NCBI GenBank assembly: GCA_023422095.1 | Contig: JAEZSD010000116.1 | Coordinates: 1-7,169 of the forward strand | Length of the DNA stretch: 7,169 nt | DNA from: Bacillota bacterium | GTDB taxonomy: Bacteria > Bacillota_I > Bacilli_A > RFN20 > CAG-826 | Reading direction: 5' to 3' | Shown: piece after piece, positions 1-6,051 of the stretch | Layout: each line of letters begins with the position of its first letter | Position numbering within the stretch: the first letter of the stretch is position 1 | Translations under genes and position numbers: made by a program | Notes under the pieces: model-generated | What the model was told of the DNA's origin: nothing | Seen by the model: only the letters and a program-made list of their open reading frames with translations | Database searches by the model: none

Positions 1-2
1 AC

Positions 3-116
3 GCAGTTGAAAGAATGAATGCTTTCAAGAATTATGGTTTTAAACCAACGGATTCCAATTTAGTAGGAGAAGACGGGTATCCATATAAAGATTATTGGAT
101 GATAACTATCGAATAA
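3..116 (+). CDS. C-terminal fragment of a probable GNAT-family N-acetyltransferase (5' end outside window)
   Basis: An open frame enters from the left edge and ends at TAA (114-116), giving 37 residues that begin AVERMNAFKNYGFKP and end KDYWMITIE. The pattern of a helix, then 'NYGFKP', a short variable loop and a final hydrophobic beta-strand resembles the end of GNAT acetyltransferases, where an 'xxYxxxGFxx' segment follows the acetyl-CoA site and a last strand closes the sheet. The catalytic core is not in the window, so the family call rests on this short similarity and the substrate cannot be guessed. It is the only plus-strand gene and it converges on the acetyltransferase gene on the other strand. 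The terminator 11 bp downstream supports this being a real gene end. Confidence 0.5.
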   Translation, partial: AVERMNAFKNYGFKPTDSNLVGEDGYPYKDYWMITIE

Positions 117-126
117 CTGGCATTTC

Positions 127-167
127 AAAAAAGGATTGATGCAAGAGTGTCAATCCTTTTTCTTTTA
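127..167. terminator. Bidirectional intrinsic terminator between convergent genes
   Basis: A perfect 12-bp inverted repeat, AAAAAGGATTGA (128-139) and TCAATCCTTTTT (150-161), encloses a 10-base loop. On the plus strand the stem runs into TTTTTTCTTTT, which suits the gene ending at 116. On the minus strand the same stem ends in six Ts (132-127), which suits the transcript of the acetyltransferase ending at 238. The structure is read directly from the sequence; its use in both directions is inferred from the convergent layout. Confidence 0.85.
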
Positions 168-185
168 TCCGCGCTTTATTAAACA

Positions 186-234
186 TGAGAGTATGCTTTT
201 GAGCATAAAGATCAATGAATGATAAACACTCTCA
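186..234 (-). other. Structured 3' UTR element after the acetyltransferase gene
   Basis: Between the acetyltransferase stop codon and the shared terminator there is a nested set of inverted repeats. An outer pair, TGAGAGT (186-192) with ACTCTCA (228-234), encloses a 6-bp hairpin TATGCT (192-197) with AGCATA (202-207) around a 4-base loop. A weaker ATCA/TGAT pair (211-214 and 220-223) also lies inside. The parts could fold as a small three-way junction. No T-run follows it in either direction, so it is not an intrinsic terminator itself. Its function is unknown; it may stabilise the 3' end or be fortuitous. Confidence 0.3.
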
Positions 235-237
235 AAT

Positions 238-894
238 TTAGCGACATAGTTTATCAACATTATCAAAATTTTGTTGAATATTTACGAAGGCTTGTGAAAG
301 CGGATAACCATCAACAAAACAATGATTAACTGTGATGTTTAATATCATGACGATTCTGCCATTTTCTTCGCGATATCGATCCCAGAGAACGCGAGGGCAA
401 GAAGAAGATTCGTGGTTATTGTCTGGTAGTGGATGAGTCATGGTTTCAATCGATAGCCAGGGAAGACAAGTGATGTAATAATCATCATATTCAGGGCTAT
501 CATTAAAAGTATTTTTGACTCCATCTTGAAGTTTGGCAGCCTCTATCTCAGTAGATGCAGCTTTATAAAACGAAGGATAATCCTGCACCATTTTAAAGCC
601 GCAGTTTTCATATATACCAGTGTTGGTCATAACTGTGAAAGTGGGGTTAATTACATCATATAGACGGATCTCGCCACGAACTTCACGCATCCTCATTTCA
701 TCAATTGAATTCAATCCAGTTGTGACCAAATAGAGAGCGTTGATAAAAAAGCTAGTTTTCGTTTTTTTTGAAAATTCTACGAGCGATGTGACATCCATTT
801 TTACAGTTAAACCATAACAAGGATTAGAAAACGTGCGAAACCATTCATATTGTTTTCGTTTTGGAAAATTATTCTTATCAAGTATTTTATACAT
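238..894 (-). CDS. CatA-like O-acetyltransferase (chloramphenicol acetyltransferase family)
   Basis: The 218-residue protein matches the type A chloramphenicol acetyltransferase family (about 213-220 residues), cytoplasmic trimers that move acetyl from acetyl-CoA to a hydroxyl group. Family landmarks appear in order: the N-terminal segment WFRTFSNPCYGLTV (about 18-31), the NPTFTV strand (about 83-88), the LPWLSIET loop (144-151) and the catalytic HxxxDG motif as NHCFVDGYPLSQAF (H191, D195, G196). The catalytic His and structural Asp-Gly are intact. The usual first His of the HHxxxDG motif is Asn190, and the position I align with Ser148 of classical enzymes is Thr151 (alignment from memory). 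The ATG has AGGA 6 bases upstream. The gene lies 47 bp behind the last transporter permease on the same strand and probably shares its transcript. Chromosomal CatA-like proteins often do not confer resistance, so chloramphenicol as substrate is possible but unproven; I give no gene symbol. Confidence 0.85.
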   Translation of the reverse strand: MYKILDKNNFPKRKQYEWFRTFSNPCYGLTVKMDVTSLVEFSKKTKTSFFINALYLVTTGLNSIDEMRMREVRGEIRLYDVINPTFTVMTNTGIYENCGFKMVQDYPSFYKAASTEIEAAKLQDGVKNTFNDSPEYDDYYITCLPWLSIETMTHPLPDNNHESSSCPRVLWDRYREENGRIVMILNITVNHCFVDGYPLSQAFVNIQQNFDNVDKLCR

Positions 895-922
895 ATTTTT
901 TCCTAATTAATTAAAAGTGGTA

Positions 923-935
923 GAGAATAATTCTC
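923..935. repeat. Short palindrome between the second permease and the acetyltransferase gene
   Basis: GAGAAT-A-ATTCTC is a perfect 6-bp inverted repeat around one base, lying in the 47-bp gap just after the permease stop codon. No T-run follows it on the minus strand, so it does not look like a terminator. It could be a weak hairpin or a regulator site ahead of the acetyltransferase gene. Palindromes of this size occur by chance in AT-rich gaps. Confidence 0.3.
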
Positions 936-941
936 CATAGT

Positions 942-1949
942 TTAACGAGAACCTTTGTCATAAGGAACTCCCTCGGCTTTAGGCGCTCGTGATTTCTTCG
1001 AGGTTATTGCAAGAATAATCATCGTTACAATATAAGGAATCATTAGGTAAATGTAAACCGATTCTTTGACATTGCTAAAGGAGGGGAGAAAGGGAATGCT
1101 ACCTGACATCCCAGATAATGATTTAAAGAAGGCAAACAGAAGAGCAGCAAGCACAATTTTTACTGGTTGCCAGTTGCCGAATATCATAACCGCCAGAGCT
1201 AAGAAGCCATAGCCAGCAACTGTCGAAGCAAAACCACTTCCGGCGGCTAAAGTAAAGGCTAGACCGCCAATACCAGCCAACGCGCCAGATATCTTGACTC
1301 CGGTATAACGAATCCGATAAACGTTGATGCCAACGCTATCAGCAGCAGCGGGATTTTCACCACAGGAGCGTAAGCGAAGGCCGAACTTTGTTCGATAAAT
1401 GATGATTATGGTCGCAACAATAATGATGATACAAATAATTGTGGTTAAATACATGTTCTTTAAAAAGAGACGTTCAAAAAAGTTTGCATCTACCGGCGCT
1501 GAGGCAAGAGGAACCCAAGCCGGAGTCAAGATCGCAGTTTGACCTTGGCCTTGAACCGCCCATGTTATAACAATTGCCAAGGCTGGGGCCAACATATTGA
1601 GAGCTGTTCCACCAATGGTTTGATCAGCCTTTAGTCGAATAGAAGCAAAAGCTAGGAAGAATGAATAGATTGCACCGACTATCGCGGCTAATAAAATTCC
1701 GACGAGAACAATCGACTGTGACATGAAGAATTGGCTGAATGGATTAGGATTACTGGCGAAAAATTCGGTGACAGTTGGGCTCATGATTTTGAAAAAGAGG
1801 GAGGCGACGAGACCGCCGATAATCATAATACCTTCAAGGGCAATGTTAATCGTGCCACTTCTTTCAGAATACATCGCACCGAGTGCGACGAGTATCAAAG
1901 GTACCGCAAACGCGATCATTGACGAAAGTAAATCACCTAGTACATTCAT
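942..1949 (-). CDS. nupQ: ABC transporter permease, nucleoside/BMP type, smaller subunit (NupQ-like)
   Basis: The 335-residue integral membrane protein is the second transmembrane subunit of a nucleoside-type ABC importer. It has about eight or nine hydrophobic segments, for example near residues 10-27, 38-55, 79-103, 121-133, 166-184, 218-237, 245-258, 262-278 and 307-326. Family motifs include SGTINIALEGIM (31-42) after the first helix and the cytoplasmic coupling loop TKFGLRLRSCGENPAAADSV (187-206), which should contact the ATPase. The C-terminal tail is short and charged. I chose the ATG at 1949, giving MNVLGDLL, because AAGGAAGG lies 8 bases upstream and it follows the preceding stop codon by one base. 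An in-frame ATG at 1979 would add 10 residues and overlap the upstream gene without a good ribosome binding site. Length and position as last transporter gene match B. subtilis NupQ. The nucleoside assignment comes from family and gene order; the exact substrate is not visible. Confidence 0.88.
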   Translation of the reverse strand: MNVLGDLLSSMIAFAVPLILVALGAMYSERSGTINIALEGIMIIGGLVASLFFKIMSPTVTEFFASNPNPFSQFFMSQSIVLVGILLAAIVGAIYSFFLAFASIRLKADQTIGGTALNMLAPALAIVITWAVQGQGQTAILTPAWVPLASAPVDANFFERLFLKNMYLTTIICIIIIVATIIIIYRTKFGLRLRSCGENPAAADSVGINVYRIRYTGVKISGALAGIGGLAFTLAAGSGFASTVAGYGFLALAVMIFGNWQPVKIVLAALLFAFFKSLSGMSGSIPFLPSFSNVKESVYIYLMIPYIVTMIILAITSKKSRAPKAEGVPYDKGSR

Positions 1950-1950
1950 G

Positions 1951-3177
1951 TTATTCGCCTTCCTTTTTAGTATTAACAACCGACTCTGGCTTTACTGCCG
2001 TGCCGTTTTCGATATTTATTTGCTTTTCTTTTCGATGTTTGCGATCCATTAAAATTTTTCCAATTAGTTGTTTGATAACAAGGCTAAAAGCACTGAGATA
2101 GATAATGACCGAAATAACGATGTCAACTACTTCAGTTGCAAACTCGGGTTGCATAGCGTTACCACCAATTTGAATGTAAGCAATAAAAATTGACGAAAAG
2201 ATAATTCCAATCGGATTAGAAGTGCCTAATAAAGCAACTGGAATTCCATTAAAGCCCATCGGAGGAATCGTTTTTCCAATTAGCATGGTTGCAGTGCCTG
2301 CAAGATAAGTTAACGCCCCGCCAATACCAGCTAATGCCCCAGCAATCGCCATAGAGAGGATGATATTTCTCTTCGCATTAATACCTGCATATTTTGAAGA
2401 TTCTCGATTGAAACCACAAGCTTTCAGCTCATAGCCGAAAGTTGTTTTGTTAAGAACAATATAGATAATAATAGCAATTCCAATCGCGAGAAATATTCCA
2501 ATATTCATATAAGGAGACAAACCTTCCAAACCAAGTGAAGGAAGTTTAGCGCCTGGGTTAACGGCAACTATATCAACAGTTCGACTCTGATCAGCTCCTC
2601 CATAGGTTGAAGAAAGCATCGCGGGAGTATTTGCAATAATCAGATTGACCATAAATAAGCCAATCCAGTTAAACATAATGGATGTAATCACTTCGTTAAC
2701 ATTTAAGAAGGCCTTGAAGATACCGGGGATAGCTCCCCAAATGGCTCCGCCAAGAGCAGCTAACATGATGTCAACATACCAAGGAAGTTTAAGCACAATG
2801 GCTCCAAAAATTGCGCAGAAAGCTCCGACAACATATTGACCAGCGGCTCCGATGTTAAATAGACCAGTTTTAAATGCAAAACCAACCGCTAGACCAGTCA
2901 TTAGTAGTGGAGCAGCGGTGTAGAGAACTTGGAAGATATTGCTGACGCTACTCGCACCACCCGTCAACATGATTCCAAGTCCATAGAAAGCATCGCCTGG
3001 TTTAACTATAAGCATTAATATTAAACCAATTAAGATACCTATTATGATGGAAAACACCGATGCGTTTATCGAAATAAAACTCTTTGATTTATTTAAATTT
3101 TTGATTTTACTCCACAACTTGGCAAAAAAGAGCTGAAGTGAAGATCCAACCCGAGCCAAAAATTCTTTGGTCTTCAT
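1951..3177 (-). CDS. nupP: ABC transporter permease, nucleoside/BMP type, larger subunit (NupP-like)
   Basis: The 408-residue polytopic membrane protein is the first transmembrane subunit of the importer. A basic N-terminal extension of about 33 residues precedes a first helix (about 40-58). Further hydrophobic segments lie near 85-101, 112-130, 135-155, 164-183, 226-242, 271-294, 309-336 and 350-367. Family motifs are FKTGLFNIGAAGQY (102-115), NEVITSIMFNWI (161-172) and the cytoplasmic coupling loop TTFGYELKACGFNRESSKYA (245-264), matching the equivalent loop of its partner. The final roughly 40 residues are charged and probably cytoplasmic. It is longer than usual for NupP-type permeases (about 350 residues) because of both tails. 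Its ATG shares one base with the stop codon of the ATPase gene (TAATG), with AAGGAG 10 bases upstream, so translation is probably coupled. It presumably forms a heterodimeric channel with the product of 942-1949. Confidence 0.9.
   Translation of the reverse strand: MKTKEFLARVGSSLQLFFAKLWSKIKNLNKSKSFISINASVFSIIIGILIGLILMLIVKPGDAFYGLGIMLTGGASSVSNIFQVLYTAAPLLMTGLAVGFAFKTGLFNIGAAGQYVVGAFCAIFGAIVLKLPWYVDIMLAALGGAIWGAIPGIFKAFLNVNEVITSIMFNWIGLFMVNLIIANTPAMLSSTYGGADQSRTVDIVAVNPGAKLPSLGLEGLSPYMNIGIFLAIGIAIIIYIVLNKTTFGYELKACGFNRESSKYAGINAKRNIILSMAIAGALAGIGGALTYLAGTATMLIGKTIPPMGFNGIPVALLGTSNPIGIIFSSIFIAYIQIGGNAMQPEFATEVVDIVISVIIYLSAFSLVIKQLIGKILMDRKHRKEKQINIENGTAVKPESVVNTKKEGE
1958..1965 (-). promoter_or_regulatory. 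Ribosome binding site that fixes the start of the second permease
   Basis: AAGGAAGG on the minus strand lies 8 bases before the ATG at 1949 and inside the last codons of the upstream permease. It decides in favour of this ATG over the in-frame ATG at 1979. Confidence 0.75.
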
Positions 3178-4736
3178 TATTTTGTTTCTCCTTCGTTAGT
3201 TGGCGAAGCAAACTTCGCATCGATTTTGGCTCCTGACATATAGAGTCCGAGTTCCTGGAATGTGGTTTTTTTAGGATCTAATTCTCCGACAATTGATCCT
3301 TCATGAATTACTAAAATTCGATCTGGTAAATCCATGACTTCATCAAGTTCAAGAGAAATTAGCAAGACGCCACATCCACGATCACGTTCATTAACAAGTT
3401 GCTTATGAATGTATTCAATTGCGCCAATGTCGAGTCCGCGTGTCGGCTGAACAGCAACAAGGAGTTGATGTTCACGATCAACTTCACGAGCGACAATCGC
3501 TTTTTGTTGATTTCCACCAGACATACTTCTGACAATGGTGCTTGTTCCTTGACCGGAACGGATATCAAACCTCGAAATCAAACCTTCGGCGTACTGATGA
3601 ACGGCTTTTTTCTTGATAAAACCCCACTTTTGGAAAGTTGGTTGCCAATATCTTTGTAAAACCAAGTTTTCTTCGAGCGAGTAATCCAAGACCAGCCCGT
3701 GTTTATGACGATCTTCCGCAATATGAGACATTCCTGATTTCGAGCGAATCCGCACGCTAGCTTTGGTGATATCTTTGCCATTTAACAAAAGTTTACCTGA
3801 GCTAATTTCTGTTAATCCGGTGATGCCATGGACGAGTTCGGTTTGCCCATTGCCATCAATACCAGCTATGCAAAGGATTTCACCTCGTTTAACATCAAAG
3901 GAAACATGATTAACAGCGAGCTTTTTTGATGTTGGCGCTTTGATTACTAAATTTCGAGCTGATAAAACAACATCATCAAAATTAGTTGGTTCTTTTTCAA
4001 TGTTAAAATTAACTGAACGCCCAACCATTAGCATTGATAATGTTTCTTTATCGACTTCATTAACATTTTTAGTGGCTATGTATTTGCCTTTACGCAAGAT
4101 AGTAACACGGTCGGCAACGGCCATGATTTCATTTAATTTGTGGGTGATAAAAAGAATGGACTTCCCTTCTTTAACCAAATTGCGCATAATTTGCATTAAT
4201 TCATCAATTTCTTGTGGAGTTAAGACGGCGGTCGGCTCATCGAAAATTAAAATTTCATTTTCTCGATAAAGCATTTTCAAAATTTCCACTCTTTGCTGCA
4301 TTCCGACAGTAATGTCTTTTACATATGCATCTGGATCAACCATAAGTCCATATTTTTTTGAGAGTGCAATCACTTTATCGCGTGCTTCTTTTTTCTTAAT
4401 AAAACCGGCCTTGTTGGGTTCGACGCCTAATATTATGTTTTGTAAAACGGTAAAAACATCAACGAGCATGAAATGCTGATGGACCATTCCGATTCCCAAG
4501 GCATTGGCGTCGTTTGGATCCTTGATATTGACGACTTTTCCGTCTTTTTTAATGGTACCTTTTTCCGGTTTATACAAACCAAAAAGAACACTCATCAATG
4601 TTGATTTACCGGCACCGTTTTCACCCAATAAGGCGTGTATTTCACCTTTTTTAAGGGTTAAAGTGATATTATCGTTGGCGATAATTCCAGGGAATTCTTT
4701 GGTGATGTTTAACATTTCAATGACGTAATCTGACAT
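3177..4736 (-). CDS. nupO: ABC transporter ATP-binding protein with two nucleotide-binding domains (NupO-like)
   Basis: The 519-residue cytoplasmic ATPase carries two fused ABC domains, as in sugar/nucleoside importers of the RbsA/NupO class. Domain 1 (about 5-245) has Walker A GENGAGKST (38-46), Q-loop Q87, the family-typical signature VGMQQRV (144-150) in place of LSGGQ, Walker B ILIFDEPTA (162-170) and the switch His199. Domain 2 (about 255-505) has a degenerate Walker A GIDGNGQTE (292-300) with Gln298 where Lys is expected, a good signature SGGNQQ (406-411), and a Walker B region AVQPTRGLD (428-436) lacking the catalytic Asp-Glu. Its switch His is also absent (ISLELDE, 460-466). So one composite ATP site should hydrolyse and the other mainly binds, which I believe is normal for this family. 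The ATG at 4736 has AAAGG 8 bases upstream. Its end overlaps the first permease by one base. It powers import through the two permeases downstream. Confidence 0.94.
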   Translation of the reverse strand: MSDYVIEMLNITKEFPGIIANDNITLTLKKGEIHALLGENGAGKSTLMSVLFGLYKPEKGTIKKDGKVVNIKDPNDANALGIGMVHQHFMLVDVFTVLQNIILGVEPNKAGFIKKKEARDKVIALSKKYGLMVDPDAYVKDITVGMQQRVEILKMLYRENEILIFDEPTAVLTPQEIDELMQIMRNLVKEGKSILFITHKLNEIMAVADRVTILRKGKYIATKNVNEVDKETLSMLMVGRSVNFNIEKEPTNFDDVVLSARNLVIKAPTSKKLAVNHVSFDVKRGEILCIAGIDGNGQTELVHGITGLTEISSGKLLLNGKDITKASVRIRSKSGMSHIAEDRHKHGLVLDYSLEENLVLQRYWQPTFQKWGFIKKKAVHQYAEGLISRFDIRSGQGTSTIVRSMSGGNQQKAIVAREVDREHQLLVAVQPTRGLDIGAIEYIHKQLVNERDRGCGVLLISLELDEVMDLPDRILVIHEGSIVGELDPKKTTFQELGLYMSGAKIDAKFASPTNEGETK

Positions 4737-4749
4737 TGTAAATTCCTTT

Positions 4750-4767
4750 AATCATTGTTCAATGATT
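4750..4767. repeat. Perfect inverted repeat abutting the ATPase ribosome binding site
   Basis: AATCATTG (4750-4757) and CAATGATT (4760-4767) form a perfect 8-bp inverted repeat with a 2-base centre. On the minus strand it ends exactly where the AAAGG ribosome binding site of the ATPase gene (4749-4745) begins. As DNA it has the size and symmetry of a repressor operator. As RNA it would form a 7-bp hairpin with a GAAC loop next to the ribosome binding site, able to protect a processed 5' end or tune translation. Which of these applies cannot be told from sequence alone. Confidence 0.55.
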
Positions 4768-4791
4768 TCTTATTTTAAAATAGTTTAACAT

Positions 4792-4827
4792 AAAAAAAGA
4801 CAAGCCACCAAATGAATGGTGGCTTGT
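4792..4827 (-). terminator. Strong intrinsic terminator inside the transporter operon
   Basis: ACAAGCCACCA (4800-4810) and TGGTGGCTTGT (4817-4827) form a perfect 11-bp stem with a 6-base loop. On the minus strand it is followed by C and then seven Ts (4798-4792). It lies 19 bp after the lipoprotein stop codon and about 55 bp before the ATPase start. Partial read-through would give abundant binding-protein mRNA and less mRNA for the ATPase and permeases, a common arrangement in ABC importer operons. Confidence 0.9.
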
Positions 4828-4846
4828 ATGTTTGAAAGTGGTTGAA

Positions 4847-5929
4847 TTATGCGCTGTAGTTAACGGTAACTTTGGTGGTTACAGGAGCAGCAGCGATACT
4901 ATTGTCGACTACGATTGTGCCATCAGCGATGTCCGCTAAGAGTGCTTCGTACTCAGCAACTGTGTAATTTTCTAAACGCCATGAACCTTCAGCGGTAGCT
5001 AGACCAACACCATCTTCGGCGGCGCCTAAAGTGGAGGTCACGCCTGCTAATTCGACTGGCCATGCTTTTTCGTTATCATAGAATTCAGTAAGAGATTGTT
5101 CGACTGAACTGGTTAATCCCTTCATAGCAGAAGTGATAATGGTTGGCGATTCAGCATATTGATCAACGTCAACGCCGATAACCTTTGCAGAAGCTTGTTG
5201 AGCAGCAGCGGTAACGCTAAGATAAATACCACCGCCACAAGAGAAGACTACTTCTGTTCCGGCTGTATACCATCCGTCCATCTTAGTTTTGATGTCATCG
5301 GTTGGTCCAAATCCGCCAGCGTAATTGTATTTCATGGTAATGGCGCCATCGGCTAATTCCATGTCAATAGCGGCAGCTTCCGCACCTTGAACATATCCGT
5401 AACCATAGCGAACGACGGCTGGTACAGACATACCGCCTAAGAATCCGAGTTTTGTGTATCCTTCTTGAACAGCAGCATAACCAGCTAAATAACCGGCTTG
5501 CTCTTCACGATAGAGAATGTTATGAACATTATCCGCGGTGTGATAGGTGGTGTAATCAGCGTTATGAGGTTCACCGTCTAATAATAAGAAGGCAACATCA
5601 GGATATTCTTCTTGAACATCATAAATGGCTTCTTCGAATAAGTAACCTGGGCAAACAATGATTTTGGCCCCTTTTGCAACGGCGTCACCGATTTTTGTAA
5701 CACGGGCCGCTTTTGAATCTTCGGTTGGACGGTAGTAAGCATAAGAAATGCTGTTGGCTTCTGCATAGTTCTTAACACCATTCCAAGCGCCTTCGTTGAA
5801 GGACTTGTCATCGATGTTGCCAACGTCGGTAATCAAAGCGATCTCATAGGTTTTTGCTCCGCAAGATGTGAGACCAGCTGCGCCAACACTGGCTAAAAGA
5901 ACCAAGCTCAAAGATAAGATTTTTTTCAT
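4847..5929 (-). CDS. nupN: BMP-family substrate-binding lipoprotein (NupN/BmpA-like)
   Basis: The 360-residue protein is the extracellular ligand-binding subunit of the importer. It starts with a lipoprotein signal: MKK, a hydrophobic stretch (4-19) and the lipobox LTSC with the lipidated Cys at residue 23. The mature part is a periplasmic-binding fold of the basic membrane protein (PF02608/PnrA) family. Seen motifs are ALITDVGNIDDKSFNEGAW (31-49), the hinge-side LLLDGEPHN (115-123), REEQAGYLAGYAA (141-153), LGFLGGMSVPAVVRYGYGY (161-179), VIGVDVDQ (250-257) and TSAMKGL (266-272). The D40/D41, F44, D118, GVDVD and K270 positions are where PnrA-type proteins hold the purine nucleoside; I infer this from memory of the family. 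AAAGGAGG stands 5 bases before the ATG, the strongest ribosome binding site in the window, which fits high expression. Purine nucleoside binding is the likeliest role, but some BMP proteins bind riboflavin or other ligands. Confidence 0.92.
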   Translation of the reverse strand: MKKILSLSLVLLASVGAAGLTSCGAKTYEIALITDVGNIDDKSFNEGAWNGVKNYAEANSISYAYYRPTEDSKAARVTKIGDAVAKGAKIIVCPGYLFEEAIYDVQEEYPDVAFLLLDGEPHNADYTTYHTADNVHNILYREEQAGYLAGYAAVQEGYTKLGFLGGMSVPAVVRYGYGYVQGAEAAAIDMELADGAITMKYNYAGGFGPTDDIKTKMDGWYTAGTEVVFSCGGGIYLSVTAAAQQASAKVIGVDVDQYAESPTIITSAMKGLTSSVEQSLTEFYDNEKAWPVELAGVTSTLGAAEDGVGLATAEGSWRLENYTVAEYEALLADIADGTIVVDNSIAAAPVTTKVTVNYSA

Positions 5930-5953
5930 ATTTTCCTCCTTTAAAGTTTTATG

Positions 5954-5993
5954 AAAAAGTCATAGCTTAGAAATCGTCTCGAAAAAAAGTCAT
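5954..5993 (-). repeat. Direct repeat ATGACTTTTT in the lipoprotein gene leader
   Basis: On the minus strand ATGACTTTTT occurs at 5993-5984 and again at 5963-5954, about 30 bases apart, both between the candidate promoter and the start codon. The first copy continues as a run of seven Ts. This could be a regulator half-site pair, a weak attenuator or chance in T-rich sequence. Confidence 0.35.
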
Positions 5994-6022
5994 TTTGTGT
6001 GCACAATACAAAACTATGTTTG

Positions 6023-6051
6023 GTTTTAGATAGCAATGAACTTTTCGTCAA
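6023..6051 (-). promoter_or_regulatory. Candidate sigma-A promoter for the lipoprotein/transporter operon
   Basis: On the minus strand TTGACG (6051-6046) is separated by 17 bases from TAAAAC (6028-6023). This gives a near-consensus -35 box, a fair -10 box and ideal spacing. Transcription would start near 6016 and produce a leader of roughly 85-90 bases before the lipoprotein ATG. The -35 and -10 boxes overlap the 3' end of the 48-codon frame. Confidence 0.45.

Noticed and set aside
1723..2101. Several plus-strand open frames across the two permease genes
   Set aside because: They lie opposite well-supported membrane proteins, lack ribosome binding sites and show no recognisable protein pattern; they are antisense shadows.
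3399..4728. Plus-strand and alternative minus-strand open frames over the ATPase gene
   Set aside because: The ATPase has all expected motifs in order over its full length, so the overlapping frames are by-products of its codon use.
3177..4736. Missing Walker A lysine, Walker B acid pair and switch His in the second ATPase domain as signs of decay
   Set aside because: Degenerate second domains are usual in the RbsA/NupO class of double-domain ATPases, and the rest of the gene is intact.
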